Shown here piece by piece: positions 1 through 5,543 of a stretch of DNA of 5,969 nucleotides. Within the stretch, counting starts at the first letter, position 1. Every line of letters begins with the position of its first letter. The DNA lies in NCBI GenBank assembly GCA_007120155.1, contig SKOF01000340.1, forward strand, positions 1 to 5,969. The letters run 5' to 3'. The stretch comes from Thioalkalivibrio sp. GTDB taxonomy: Bacteria; Pseudomonadota; Gammaproteobacteria; Ectothiorhodospirales; Ectothiorhodospiraceae. The notes under the pieces are model-generated. The model was not told where the DNA came from. It searched no databases and saw only the letters and a program-made list of their open reading frames with translations. The translations under genes and the position numbers were made by a program.

Positions 1-426
1 GTGACGCCGGACACCGAATCCGTGGGCCGTTTCTTCATGGATGCGCGCAAGGCCCTGCCGGAGACGCCGCTGCTTCTGGGCTGTGCCCGGCCGCCGGGCA
101 TCGCCAGGCAGCAGATCGATGCCTACGCGGTCATGGCGGGGCTGAATGGCATCGCCCACCCGTCCGACGGGATGGTGGAACTGGCCGCCCGGCTCGAACG
201 CCGTATTCGTGTCACCTCCGCCTGCTGTTCCATCGCGGTGGGCGACGAGGTCATGGCCGCGGATGGCGGCAGCGCCGGTATCGAACTGGATCTTGAAGCC
301 GTTCTCGCCGAAGAGCGGAAGCGTCGTGAACAGGCGCGTGTATCCGTTGCGGGTCCGGGCGGCATCCGGGTGGTGGCCCAGATGGGCGCGTTTGCCGCCG
401 GCCCCGATGGCTTACGCGGAGCCTGA
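1..426 (+). CDS. lipS1: LipS1-type radical SAM lipoate-assembly enzyme, C-terminal fragment
   Basis: This is the last 141 residues of a gene whose start lies before the window. A GTG happens to sit at base 1, but no ribosome binding site can be seen and the family is more than twice this long, so I treat it as partial. LipS1 is a radical SAM enzyme, often annotated as biotin-synthase-like, that works with LipS2 to insert two sulfurs into a protein-bound octanoyl chain and make lipoyl. The visible part is the end of the barrel. It has a GCARP motif (residues 27-31), a hydrophobic helix followed by GLNGIAHPS (48-55), and a paired cysteine CCS (75-77) that I take as the family's C-terminal cysteine signature. 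The radical SAM CxxxCxxC motif must lie upstream. About 64 residues follow the CC pair, including a charged stretch (EERKRREQ, 104-111), and this tail looks poorly conserved. The stop is 5 nt before the ligase gene, which fits co-transcription. The identity rests on these motifs plus the neighbouring ligase, LipT and LipS2. Confidence 0.78.
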   Translation: MTPDTESVGRFFMDARKALPETPLLLGCARPPGIARQQIDAYAVMAGLNGIAHPSDGMVELAARLERRIRVTSACCSIAVGDEVMAADGGSAGIELDLEAVLAEERKRREQARVSVAGPGGIRVVAQMGAFAAGPDGLRGA

Positions 427-431
427 CGCCG

Positions 432-1511
432 ATGCGTGATCCCGGGACACTGCGGGTACTGGATACCGGTCTGCGCCGTGCGGCCGAGAACATGGCGCTC
501 AACCGCGCGCTGTTGGAATCCCATCAGGCGGGGACATCGCCCCACACTCTCCGGTTCCTGCGTTTTACCCCCAGTGCGCTGATCGGTTTTCATCAGAACG
601 TGGAACAGGAACTGCGTACTGATTACTGCGCGGCGCAGGGCATCGACATCCAGCGCCGCATCACCGGCGGTGGCGCCATCTACTTCGACGAGACCCAGAT
701 CGGCTGGGAACTGTATCTGGACAAGGCCTTCCTGGGTACCGCCGACATGGGCGCGATTGCGAAACGCATCTGCGAGGCGGCGGCCGCGGGCATCGGGGCG
801 CTGGGTGTGGAGGCCCGCTACCGGCCGCGCAACGACATCGAGGTGGACGGGCGGAAGATCTCCGGCACCGGAGGGGCTTTTGATGGTGACTCGATCATGT
901 ATCAGGGCACCCTGCTCATCGACTTCGATGTGGAGCGAATGCTGCGGGTGCTGCGCATTCCCGCGGAGAAGCTCTCCGACAAGGCCATCGCGTCGGCCCG
1001 TGACCGGGTGGCGAACCTCAAGGACCTGACCGGCGAACTGCCGTCCTTCGATCTGGTCCGGAAGCATCTGGCCGAGTCCTTTGCCGGGGCCTTCGGCGTG
1101 AGGCTCCAGTGGGCCGACGGACTGAATGATGCCGAGGAGAAGGCCTTCGCCGAGGCCATGACGGAGATTGACTCACCCGAATGGATCTACCAGCACAACC
1201 GTCCGGCAATCGATGCCCCGTTGCTGGAGGCGGTGAGCCGTTCCCGGGGCGGCACCCTGCGCGTGGGTGTGTCGGTGGACCCGGGCCGCGAGCGCCTCAA
1301 GCAGGTGTGGATCACCGGTGACTTCTTCGTCACGCCCCGGCGCTTGGTGGTGGACTTGGAGGCGGCGCTTCGCAACACGCCCCTGGATCAGCTTGAGGCC
1401 AACGTCATGGCATTCTTCGAGCATCATCCCGCCGAGATGCTGATGTTGACGCCGGGGGACTTCATCGCCGCCATCCGTGCGGCGGTGGAGAGTCGGGAGG
1501 CGAGTCCTTAG
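432..1511 (+). CDS. slpl(AB): Lipoate:protein ligase of the sLpl(AB) type
   Basis: The 359-residue protein is predicted to activate lipoate or octanoate with ATP and transfer it to a lysine of an acceptor protein in the cytoplasm. The LplA catalytic core is clear. RRITGGGAIYFDE (75-87) is the family's RRxxGGGAVxHD lipoyl-AMP binding loop. NDIEVDGRKISG (134-145) carries K142, the lysine expected to contact the lipoyl-adenylate. YQGTLLIDFD (157-166) and the RVANL segment (192-196) match the usual downstream blocks. The C-terminal part (about 250-350), including LRVGVSVDPGRERLKQVWITG, resembles the accessory LplB/LplA-C domain, so the protein is a fused AB ligase close in length to E. coli LplA (338 aa). 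It starts at ATG 432 with GGAG at 418-421, 5 nt after the upstream stop, and its own stop abuts the next ATG. The LipS1/LipT/LipS2 context argues for the ligase dedicated to LbpA, not the general pyruvate-dehydrogenase scavenging ligase. That substrate assignment is inference. Confidence 0.9.
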   Translation: MRDPGTLRVLDTGLRRAAENMALNRALLESHQAGTSPHTLRFLRFTPSALIGFHQNVEQELRTDYCAAQGIDIQRRITGGGAIYFDETQIGWELYLDKAFLGTADMGAIAKRICEAAAAGIGALGVEARYRPRNDIEVDGRKISGTGGAFDGDSIMYQGTLLIDFDVERMLRVLRIPAEKLSDKAIASARDRVANLKDLTGELPSFDLVRKHLAESFAGAFGVRLQWADGLNDAEEKAFAEAMTEIDSPEWIYQHNRPAIDAPLLEAVSRSRGGTLRVGVSVDPGRERLKQVWITGDFFVTPRRLVVDLEAALRNTPLDQLEANVMAFFEHHPAEMLMLTPGDFIAAIRAAVESREASP

Positions 1512-2591
1512 ATGGATGACGTCCGGTCCGTGGACGTGCTGGTGGTGGGGCTCGGACCTGCCGGAGCCAGTGCCGCGCACATCGCCGCCAGGGCCGGGCT
1601 GTCCGTGCTGGGCGTCGAGCGCAATCGGCTCCTGGGTGAACCGGTGCAGTGTGCGGAGTTCATCCCGATGCCCATGGGCGCCTATGCCCGGACCGGGGGC
1701 GTGCTCATGCAGCGCATCAGCGGGATGAAGAGCGTACTGCCTTCGGGGCGGGTGCATGAATCCGGGTTTCCGGGACTCATGATCGATCGCGCCGAGTTCG
1801 ACCGGACCATCGCCCGGGAGGCTGACAGGCACGGCGCCGAACTCTGGACGCGAGCGCGGCTCACGACACTGGATGCAGAGAACCGTGTGGCCACCGTGCG
1901 GCGGGCAGGGGAGATGCGGTGCATCCGCTACGAGGTGCTGGTGGCCGCTGACGGCCCCCTTTCCCCGGTGGCGGCGGCCCTGGGCATGGAGCCGCTGGAT
2001 GTCGTGCAGACCCGCCAGTACACGGTGCCGTTGCTCAGGCCCTGCGGCGATACCGACATCTGGCTGTCGGACGATTACCCGGGCGGATATGCCTGGCTGT
2101 TCCCAAAGGGCAGTGTGGCGAACCTGGGTGTGGGTGCGGACCGGCGCTGGGAGGACAATCTCAAGCAGCCCCTGGCGCGTCTGCACAGACAGTTGGCCGA
2201 TGCGGGGCGGGTGGGTGAGGCCGTACTCTACCGCACCGGCGGAGCCATTCCCGTAGGCGGCCTGCGTGGTCGACTGGTGGTGAACCGGACCGTGTTTGCG
2301 GGTGACGCCGCCGGCCTGACCCATCCCATCACCGGCGCGGGCATCGCCGCTGCCGTGATCTCCGGCGAACGGGCCGGACAGGCGGCCGCAGCCTATCTCT
2401 CGGGTGATGCGGATGCCTTCGGGGATTACGAGGAAGACGTACGCGACCAGTTCGAGACCGCCGTGAACCGCGCCGTGCGGCGGCGCCGCGAACTGGCGGG
2501 ATACTGGCGCACGGCAGCGGCCAATGAGGACGGGGTACAGCGCAAGGGCTGGATTGCGTTCGACGACTATTTTGAGAGCGCCGCAGTCTGA
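1512..2591 (+). CDS. lipT: LipT-type FAD-dependent oxidoreductase (geranylgeranyl-reductase-like family)
   Basis: This is a 359-residue cytoplasmic flavoprotein. The N-terminal Rossmann fold is explicit: VVGLGPAGAS (11-20) gives the GxGxxG dinucleotide loop, and E36 ends the second strand where it would bind the adenosine ribose. VAADG (144-148) is the second FAD-contact motif. YPGGYAWLFPKG (189-200) is typical of the geranylgeranyl reductase-like family. FAGDAAGL (262-269), followed by PITGAGI (272-278), is the FAD pyrophosphate motif near the C-terminus. The length is normal for the family. The start codon directly follows the ligase stop (TAG then ATG, no gap), with GGGAGG at 1495-1500 as the likely ribosome binding site, so translational coupling is likely. 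In lipoate clusters with lipS1 and lipS2 this family member is called LipT; a role as electron supplier to the radical SAM enzymes has been proposed but I do not regard it as proven. A true isoprenoid reductase is the alternative, but the neighbours make it unlikely. Confidence 0.85.
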   Translation: MDDVRSVDVLVVGLGPAGASAAHIAARAGLSVLGVERNRLLGEPVQCAEFIPMPMGAYARTGGVLMQRISGMKSVLPSGRVHESGFPGLMIDRAEFDRTIAREADRHGAELWTRARLTTLDAENRVATVRRAGEMRCIRYEVLVAADGPLSPVAAALGMEPLDVVQTRQYTVPLLRPCGDTDIWLSDDYPGGYAWLFPKGSVANLGVGADRRWEDNLKQPLARLHRQLADAGRVGEAVLYRTGGAIPVGGLRGRLVVNRTVFAGDAAGLTHPITGAGIAAAVISGERAGQAAAAYLSGDADAFGDYEEDVRDQFETAVNRAVRRRRELAGYWRTAAANEDGVQRKGWIAFDDYFESAAV

Positions 2592-2727
2592 AAGCATTAT
2601 TGGATCGTTCGGTTTTTTGCATTTGTGGATTGCGAAGGCAATCAAGGCCGGTTGCGGCGAGGTACAAGAGGCACGATACAAGCGGGTCAGGGTCTGACTT
2701 GTATCTGCGTTTTTCTGGAGGTTTTTC
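2592..2727 (+). promoter_or_regulatory. lipT-lipS2 spacer, candidate leader region
   Basis: This 136-bp gap breaks an otherwise gapless gene cluster. It is less GC-rich than the flanking genes and has no credible open frame of its own. It contains a T6 run (2612-2617), a small perfect hairpin (GATTGC 2628-2633, loop GAAG, GCAATC 2638-2643), two direct copies of TACAAG (2663-2668 and 2677-2682) and one inverted copy CTTGTA (2698-2703). The inverted copy can pair with either direct copy, so two alternative folds are possible. I see no convincing -35/-10 pair. The lipS2 ribosome binding site TGGAGG (2716-2721) closes the region. Confidence 0.45.
2675..2705 (+). terminator. Hairpin with T run just upstream of lipS2 (possible attenuator)
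   Basis: The left arm is GATACAA (2675-2681) plus GTCAG (2686-2690), separated by a 4-nt bulge GCGG. The loop is GGT, and the right arm is CTGACTTGTATC (2694-2705), giving a 12-bp stem. A run of five T follows at 2710-2714 after four bases. The shape resembles an intrinsic terminator, but it sits between co-functional genes and 10 nt before the lipS2 ribosome binding site. Partial termination, attenuation or mRNA protection are therefore more likely than a true operon end. Confidence 0.4.
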
Positions 2728-3879
2728 ATGAGTGTTCGTGCCGAGTCCGTAGTGGCTCCGGTGAGGTTCTACCGGCCCGATTATCACATCAGGACGCCGG
2801 AGATGCGTTCGCCGGACTATGTGCAGATGTCCACCGCTGCGGCGATCACCCTGGGCCTGGTGCCCGGGATCATGCACCGCACTGCCTGTACGCACTGCCT
2901 GAATCTGCTGGTCACTTATCCGGAAGGCTGCCGAGCCAATTGCAGCTACTGCGGCCTGGCGCGTCACCGCGAGGAGTCACGCGACTATGCGGATCGCAAC
3001 TTCATCCGCGTGGACTGGCCCACCGCCCGCTACGAGGACGTGATCGAGCGTGTGAAACACAACGCCGACAGGGGGCAGTTCGAGCGCATGTGCATCTCCA
3101 TGATCACCCATCCCAATTCCGACCACGACACGGTGGTGCTGCTGGAGAAGTGGGTGAAGGAAGTGCCCCACATCCCCGTGTCCATCCTCTCCAACCCCAC
3201 CACGATGAGCTACGCGGACCTGAAGAACCTGCGCGACAAGGGCGCGGATATCTTTACCGTGGCGCTGGACGCGGTGACGCCCGGGATCTTCGAGCGCACC
3301 CGGGGCAGCGCGGTGGACAGCCCCCACCGCTGGGACAGGTACTGGCAGGCCATCGAGTGGGCGGCCGAGATCTTCGGCCCAGAAAAGTTTGGTGCGCACC
3401 TCATCTGCGGCATGGGCGAGACCGAACAGGAGATCCTGGATGTTTGCCAGAAGATTCGCGACATGGGTGGTCACAACCACATGTTCGCCTTTTTCCCCGA
3501 GCAGGGTTCCCTGATGGAGGACTGGAATCCCGTGCCCAGGGATCAGTGGCGGCGTGTGCAGCTGGGTCGTTTCATCATCGATTACGCGGGCGGGCGTATC
3601 GATGACATGAAGTTCGATGAGGGTGGTCGGGTTGTGGATTTCGGTCTGAACCACCGGGCGTTGCGGGAGCTGATCGTTTCGGGAAAGCCGTTCCAGACCT
3701 CCGGCTGCCCCGGCAAGACGGATGAGGAGATCTCCGCCTGCAATCGTCCCTATGGAGATTCCGGTCCCGCGGACATCCTGAGCTTCCCCTTCGCCCTCAA
3801 CAGTACCGACGTGGGGTTGGTGCGCCGCCAGATGGCCGGCGAGCAGGTGGGTACCTTTGTACACGACGCCGAAGAGTGA
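2728..3879 (+). CDS. lipS2: LipS2-type radical SAM lipoate-assembly enzyme
   Basis: The 383-residue protein is predicted to be the radical SAM partner of LipS1, inserting one of the two sulfurs of the lipoyl group into an octanoylated acceptor protein. The radical SAM cluster motif is EGCRANCSYCGLAR, with C68, C72 and C75 in CxxxCxxC spacing. Just before it is CTHC (C54, C57). Near the C-terminus, SGCPG (C327) and ACNRPYG (C338) complete a second set of four cysteines that could hold an auxiliary [4Fe-4S] cluster, the expected sulfur donor. Barrel segments include MCISMITHPN (121-130), SILSNPTT (152-159), VALDAVTPGIF (178-188) and GAHLICGMGETEQEI (222-236), the last a typical SAM-contact strand and loop. 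The start at ATG 2728 is fixed by TGGAGG six bases upstream. The length is normal for the family. Biotin synthase is the usual database mislabel; the ligase, LipT and LipS1 neighbours point to LipS2. The spacer ahead of it suggests separately tuned expression. Confidence 0.86.
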   Translation: MSVRAESVVAPVRFYRPDYHIRTPEMRSPDYVQMSTAAAITLGLVPGIMHRTACTHCLNLLVTYPEGCRANCSYCGLARHREESRDYADRNFIRVDWPTARYEDVIERVKHNADRGQFERMCISMITHPNSDHDTVVLLEKWVKEVPHIPVSILSNPTTMSYADLKNLRDKGADIFTVALDAVTPGIFERTRGSAVDSPHRWDRYWQAIEWAAEIFGPEKFGAHLICGMGETEQEILDVCQKIRDMGGHNHMFAFFPEQGSLMEDWNPVPRDQWRRVQLGRFIIDYAGGRIDDMKFDEGGRVVDFGLNHRALRELIVSGKPFQTSGCPGKTDEEISACNRPYGDSGPADILSFPFALNSTDVGLVRRQMAGEQVGTFVHDAEE

Positions 3880-3894
3880 ATCCGTCAGTGCCGT

Positions 3895-3918
3895 GCGCGG
3901 TTCCCTGAAACCACGCGC
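3895..3918 (+). terminator. Imperfect hairpin after lipS2, weak terminator candidate
   Basis: GCGCGGTT (3895-3902) can pair with AACC (3909-3912) and GCGC (3915-3918), leaving a 2-nt bulge AC on the right arm. It begins 15 nt after the lipS2 stop, where an operon terminator would be expected. No T run follows, so intrinsic termination is doubtful. Confidence 0.3.
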
Positions 3919-3992
3919 CAGTTGGCCCTGTGGCAGTGGGTGCTCAATGGATGGAAGGTAATAACATTCGAATATAAAAACGTACGCACATT

Positions 3993-4010
3993 TGCCGGAT
4001 TGATCCGGCA
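3993..4010. repeat. Perfect 8+8 inverted repeat upstream of the FadL-like gene
   Basis: TGCCGGAT (3993-4000), a 2-nt spacer TG and ATCCGGCA (4003-4010) form a perfect dyad in AT-rich surroundings. It lies about 33 bp upstream of the candidate -35 box. It could be a regulator operator site or an RNA stem with a TTGA loop. The regulator is unknown. Confidence 0.45.
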
Positions 4011-4042
4011 TCAAATATTCTGTTTGGACCCGTTGAGGTATT

Positions 4043-4071
4043 TTGACGATGCTCACAAGCGGAATTAGAAC
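4043..4071 (+). promoter_or_regulatory. Candidate sigma70-type promoter for the FadL-like gene
   Basis: TTGACG (4043-4048) matches five of six -35 consensus bases. After a 17-bp spacer, TAGAAC (4066-4071) matches four of six -10 bases. The implied transcript start, near 4078, leaves a leader of about 70 nt before the ATG at 4151. A nearby CATAAT (4072-4077) resembles a -10 box better but would need a 23-bp spacer. Confidence 0.4.
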
Positions 4072-4111
4072 CATAATCAGGGGCAGGTTTCATCATCCAA
4101 ATAACAACTTA

Positions 4112-4134
4112 GGCGTGGCCGATCGAGCCAGGCC
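4112..4134 (+). promoter_or_regulatory. Leader stem-loop before the FadL-like gene
   Basis: GGCGTGGC (4112-4119) pairs with GCCAGGCC (4127-4134) through seven base pairs with one G-G mismatch, around the loop CGATCGA. It ends five bases before the AGGAGG ribosome binding site. It could affect translation start or mRNA stability. This is only a fold prediction made by eye. Confidence 0.3.
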
Positions 4135-4150
4135 ATCTCAGGAGGATTCC

Positions 4151-5431
4151 ATGCGTAAACTTGTCAGACAGTCGACTGTCTTTGCATGTCTTGCGGCGGG
4201 ACTCGCCGCCACCGGAGTGGCCCAGGCCACCAACGGTTACTTCTCTCATGGGTATGGCACCACCAGCAAGGGTCTGGCGGGCGCGGGTGTGGCGTATTCC
4301 CAGGACACCCTGGCACCGGCCACCAATCCGGCAGGCATGGTGAACGTGGGTGACCGCGTTGACTTCGGTGTGGCGCTGTTCTCTCCGCGGCGGGAATACT
4401 CCGTGTCAGGCACACCGATGTGCGGCTTCGAACAGGGCTGTTTCCCCCTCGAGTCCGGCACGGTCAAGAGCGGCTCAAAGGCGTTCCTGATCCCTCATTT
4501 CGGCTGGAACCGCATGCTGGATGAGCAGAGCAGTATCGGCGTGGCCATCTACGGTAACGGCGGCATGAACACCGACTATCCGGTAACCCCGGCCGGCGGT
4601 ACCTTCTATGCCGGTGAAGCGGGCGTGAACCTGATGCAGCTCTTCATCGCACCCACCTATTCCCGCAAGATCAATGATACGGCTTCCTGGGGCGTGACCC
4701 CCGTCATCGCGTATCAGCGCTTCAAGGCGAAGGGGCTCGGTTCCTTCTCCGATTTCTCCATGGATCCCGCCAATCTGACCGACCGTGGCACCGATACCTC
4801 ATGGGGATTCGGTATTCGACTCGGTGTCCAGGCCGAGGTCGGGCCCGGGGTGCATCTGGGCATTGCCTACCAGTCCAAGATGTTCATGGATGAGTTCGAT
4901 AACTACGGCGGTCTGTTTGCGGAGCAGGGTGACTTCGACATTCCCGCCAACCTGACCGTGGGCCTGGCCTGGGACCTGACCCCCACCTCCACGCTGTTGT
5001 TCGATGTTCAGCATATCTGGTACAGCAACGTTGATTCGGTGGCCAATCCGTTCACGAATCTGACCATGGAAGGGCAACCCCTTGGCGCGGATAACGGCCC
5101 CGGCTTCGGCTGGAGAGACATGACCATTGCCAAGGTCGGTTACCAGTGGCAGACCAGCCCGGACTGGACGTGGCGCCTGGGCTACAGCTACGGCAAGCAG
5201 CCGATTCGGGACTCCGAGGTGCTGTTCAACATCCTGGCACCCGGTGTCATGGAACATCACGTCACCTTCGGCTTCACCAGGGCGTTGGGGGCGGACAACG
5301 AGCTGAACTTCGCGGCCATGTACGCACCCACCAAGAAGGTGAGCGGCGAGAACCCACTTGCCCCTGGTCAGGAAATCGAACTGAAGATGCACCAGTTCGA
5401 GGTCGAAGCCAGCTACGCCTGGAAGTTCTAG
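4151..5431 (+). CDS. OmpP1/FadL-family outer-membrane transport protein
   Basis: The 426-residue protein is predicted to be an outer-membrane beta-barrel channel for small hydrophobic compounds. ATG 4151 is chosen because AGGAGG (4140-4145) sits five bases upstream and a clean signal peptide follows: MRK, a hydrophobic core (about 8-23) and an AQA cleavage site after residue 26. The open frame extends upstream to 4043, but that would bury the signal peptide. The mature N-terminus TNGYFSHGYGTTSKG (27-41), then GAGVA and NPAGM (59-63), is the family's N-terminal hatch signature, where NPA is near-universal. Alternating amphipathic strands follow, and the protein ends in a terminal aromatic (YAWKF), as expected for Bam-dependent barrel assembly. 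C91 and C97 are the only cysteines in the mature protein and could form a disulfide in an exposed loop. The length is usual for FadL relatives. The spacer, promoter and terminal hairpin suggest a monocistronic unit. The substrate cannot be read from sequence; long-chain fatty acids, aromatics and other hydrophobic molecules are known for the family. Confidence 0.9.
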   Translation: MRKLVRQSTVFACLAAGLAATGVAQATNGYFSHGYGTTSKGLAGAGVAYSQDTLAPATNPAGMVNVGDRVDFGVALFSPRREYSVSGTPMCGFEQGCFPLESGTVKSGSKAFLIPHFGWNRMLDEQSSIGVAIYGNGGMNTDYPVTPAGGTFYAGEAGVNLMQLFIAPTYSRKINDTASWGVTPVIAYQRFKAKGLGSFSDFSMDPANLTDRGTDTSWGFGIRLGVQAEVGPGVHLGIAYQSKMFMDEFDNYGGLFAEQGDFDIPANLTVGLAWDLTPTSTLLFDVQHIWYSNVDSVANPFTNLTMEGQPLGADNGPGFGWRDMTIAKVGYQWQTSPDWTWRLGYSYGKQPIRDSEVLFNILAPGVMEHHVTFGFTRALGADNELNFAAMYAPTKKVSGENPLAPGQEIELKMHQFEVEASYAWKF

Positions 5432-5440
5432 GGACTTCGC

Positions 5441-5466
5441 GGAACGGGGCCTCAGGGCCCCGTTCC
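5441..5466 (+). terminator. Strong GC-rich hairpin after the FadL-like gene
   Basis: GGAACGGGGCC (5441-5451), the loop TCAG and GGCCCCGTTCC (5456-5466) form a perfect 11-bp stem, starting nine bases after the stop codon. Position and strength fit a transcription terminator for the FadL-like gene. The following bases are not T-rich, so it departs from the classic intrinsic form and may also act as a 3'-end stabiliser. Confidence 0.65.
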
Positions 5467-5543
5467 TCGTCCGGTCCGGCAGGGATCCGCCTCAGGGCGC
5501 TGATGTTGCCTGCAAACCGATTCGATGAATTGCGAGGTGCCTC

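Larger units (their letters stand above)
3880..4150 (+). promoter_or_regulatory. Spacer between lipS2 and the FadL-like gene
   Basis: This 271-bp non-coding stretch is markedly AT-richer around 3957-4110 than the genes on either side. It holds an imperfect hairpin soon after the lipS2 stop (3895-3918), the palindrome ATTCGAAT (3966-3973), a perfect inverted repeat (3993-4010), a candidate promoter (4043-4071), a leader stem-loop (4112-4134) and the ribosome binding site AGGAGG (4140-4145). It probably separates two transcription units. Confidence 0.6.

Noticed and set aside
1..3. GTG at the first base as the start of a short 141-residue protein
   Set aside because: It is at the window edge, and the content is the C-terminal part of a longer radical SAM protein.
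123..1067. Antisense 314-codon frame over LipS1 and the ligase
   Set aside because: Shadow of two recognisable genes; no motif or start signal.
2601..2620. T6 run after lipT as an intrinsic terminator
   Set aside because: No stable stem directly precedes the T run at 2612-2617.
1173..2729. Long antisense open frame of 518 codons opposite the ligase and lipT
   Set aside because: It lies opposite two well-supported genes, its translation is rich in His/Arg/Pro/Gly with no recognisable motif, and such frames are common artefacts in GC-rich genes.
2625..3605. Plus-strand 326-codon frame overlapping lipS2
   Set aside because: It is out of frame with the clear radical SAM gene and reads as Arg/Pro/Gly/His-rich shadow sequence.
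3950..3978. TATAAA (3973-3978) as a -10 box
   Set aside because: No acceptable -35 element lies 16-18 bp upstream.
2977..4074. Antisense open frame of 365 codons opposite lipS2 and the following spacer
   Set aside because: It mirrors lipS2 codon bias, shows no domain, and its start falls in the spacer without a ribosome binding site.
4043..4150. 36-codon N-terminal extension of the FadL-like protein from TTG 4043
   Set aside because: It would bury the signal peptide, lacks a ribosome binding site, and overlaps the candidate promoter; ATG 4151 has an ideal AGGAGG.
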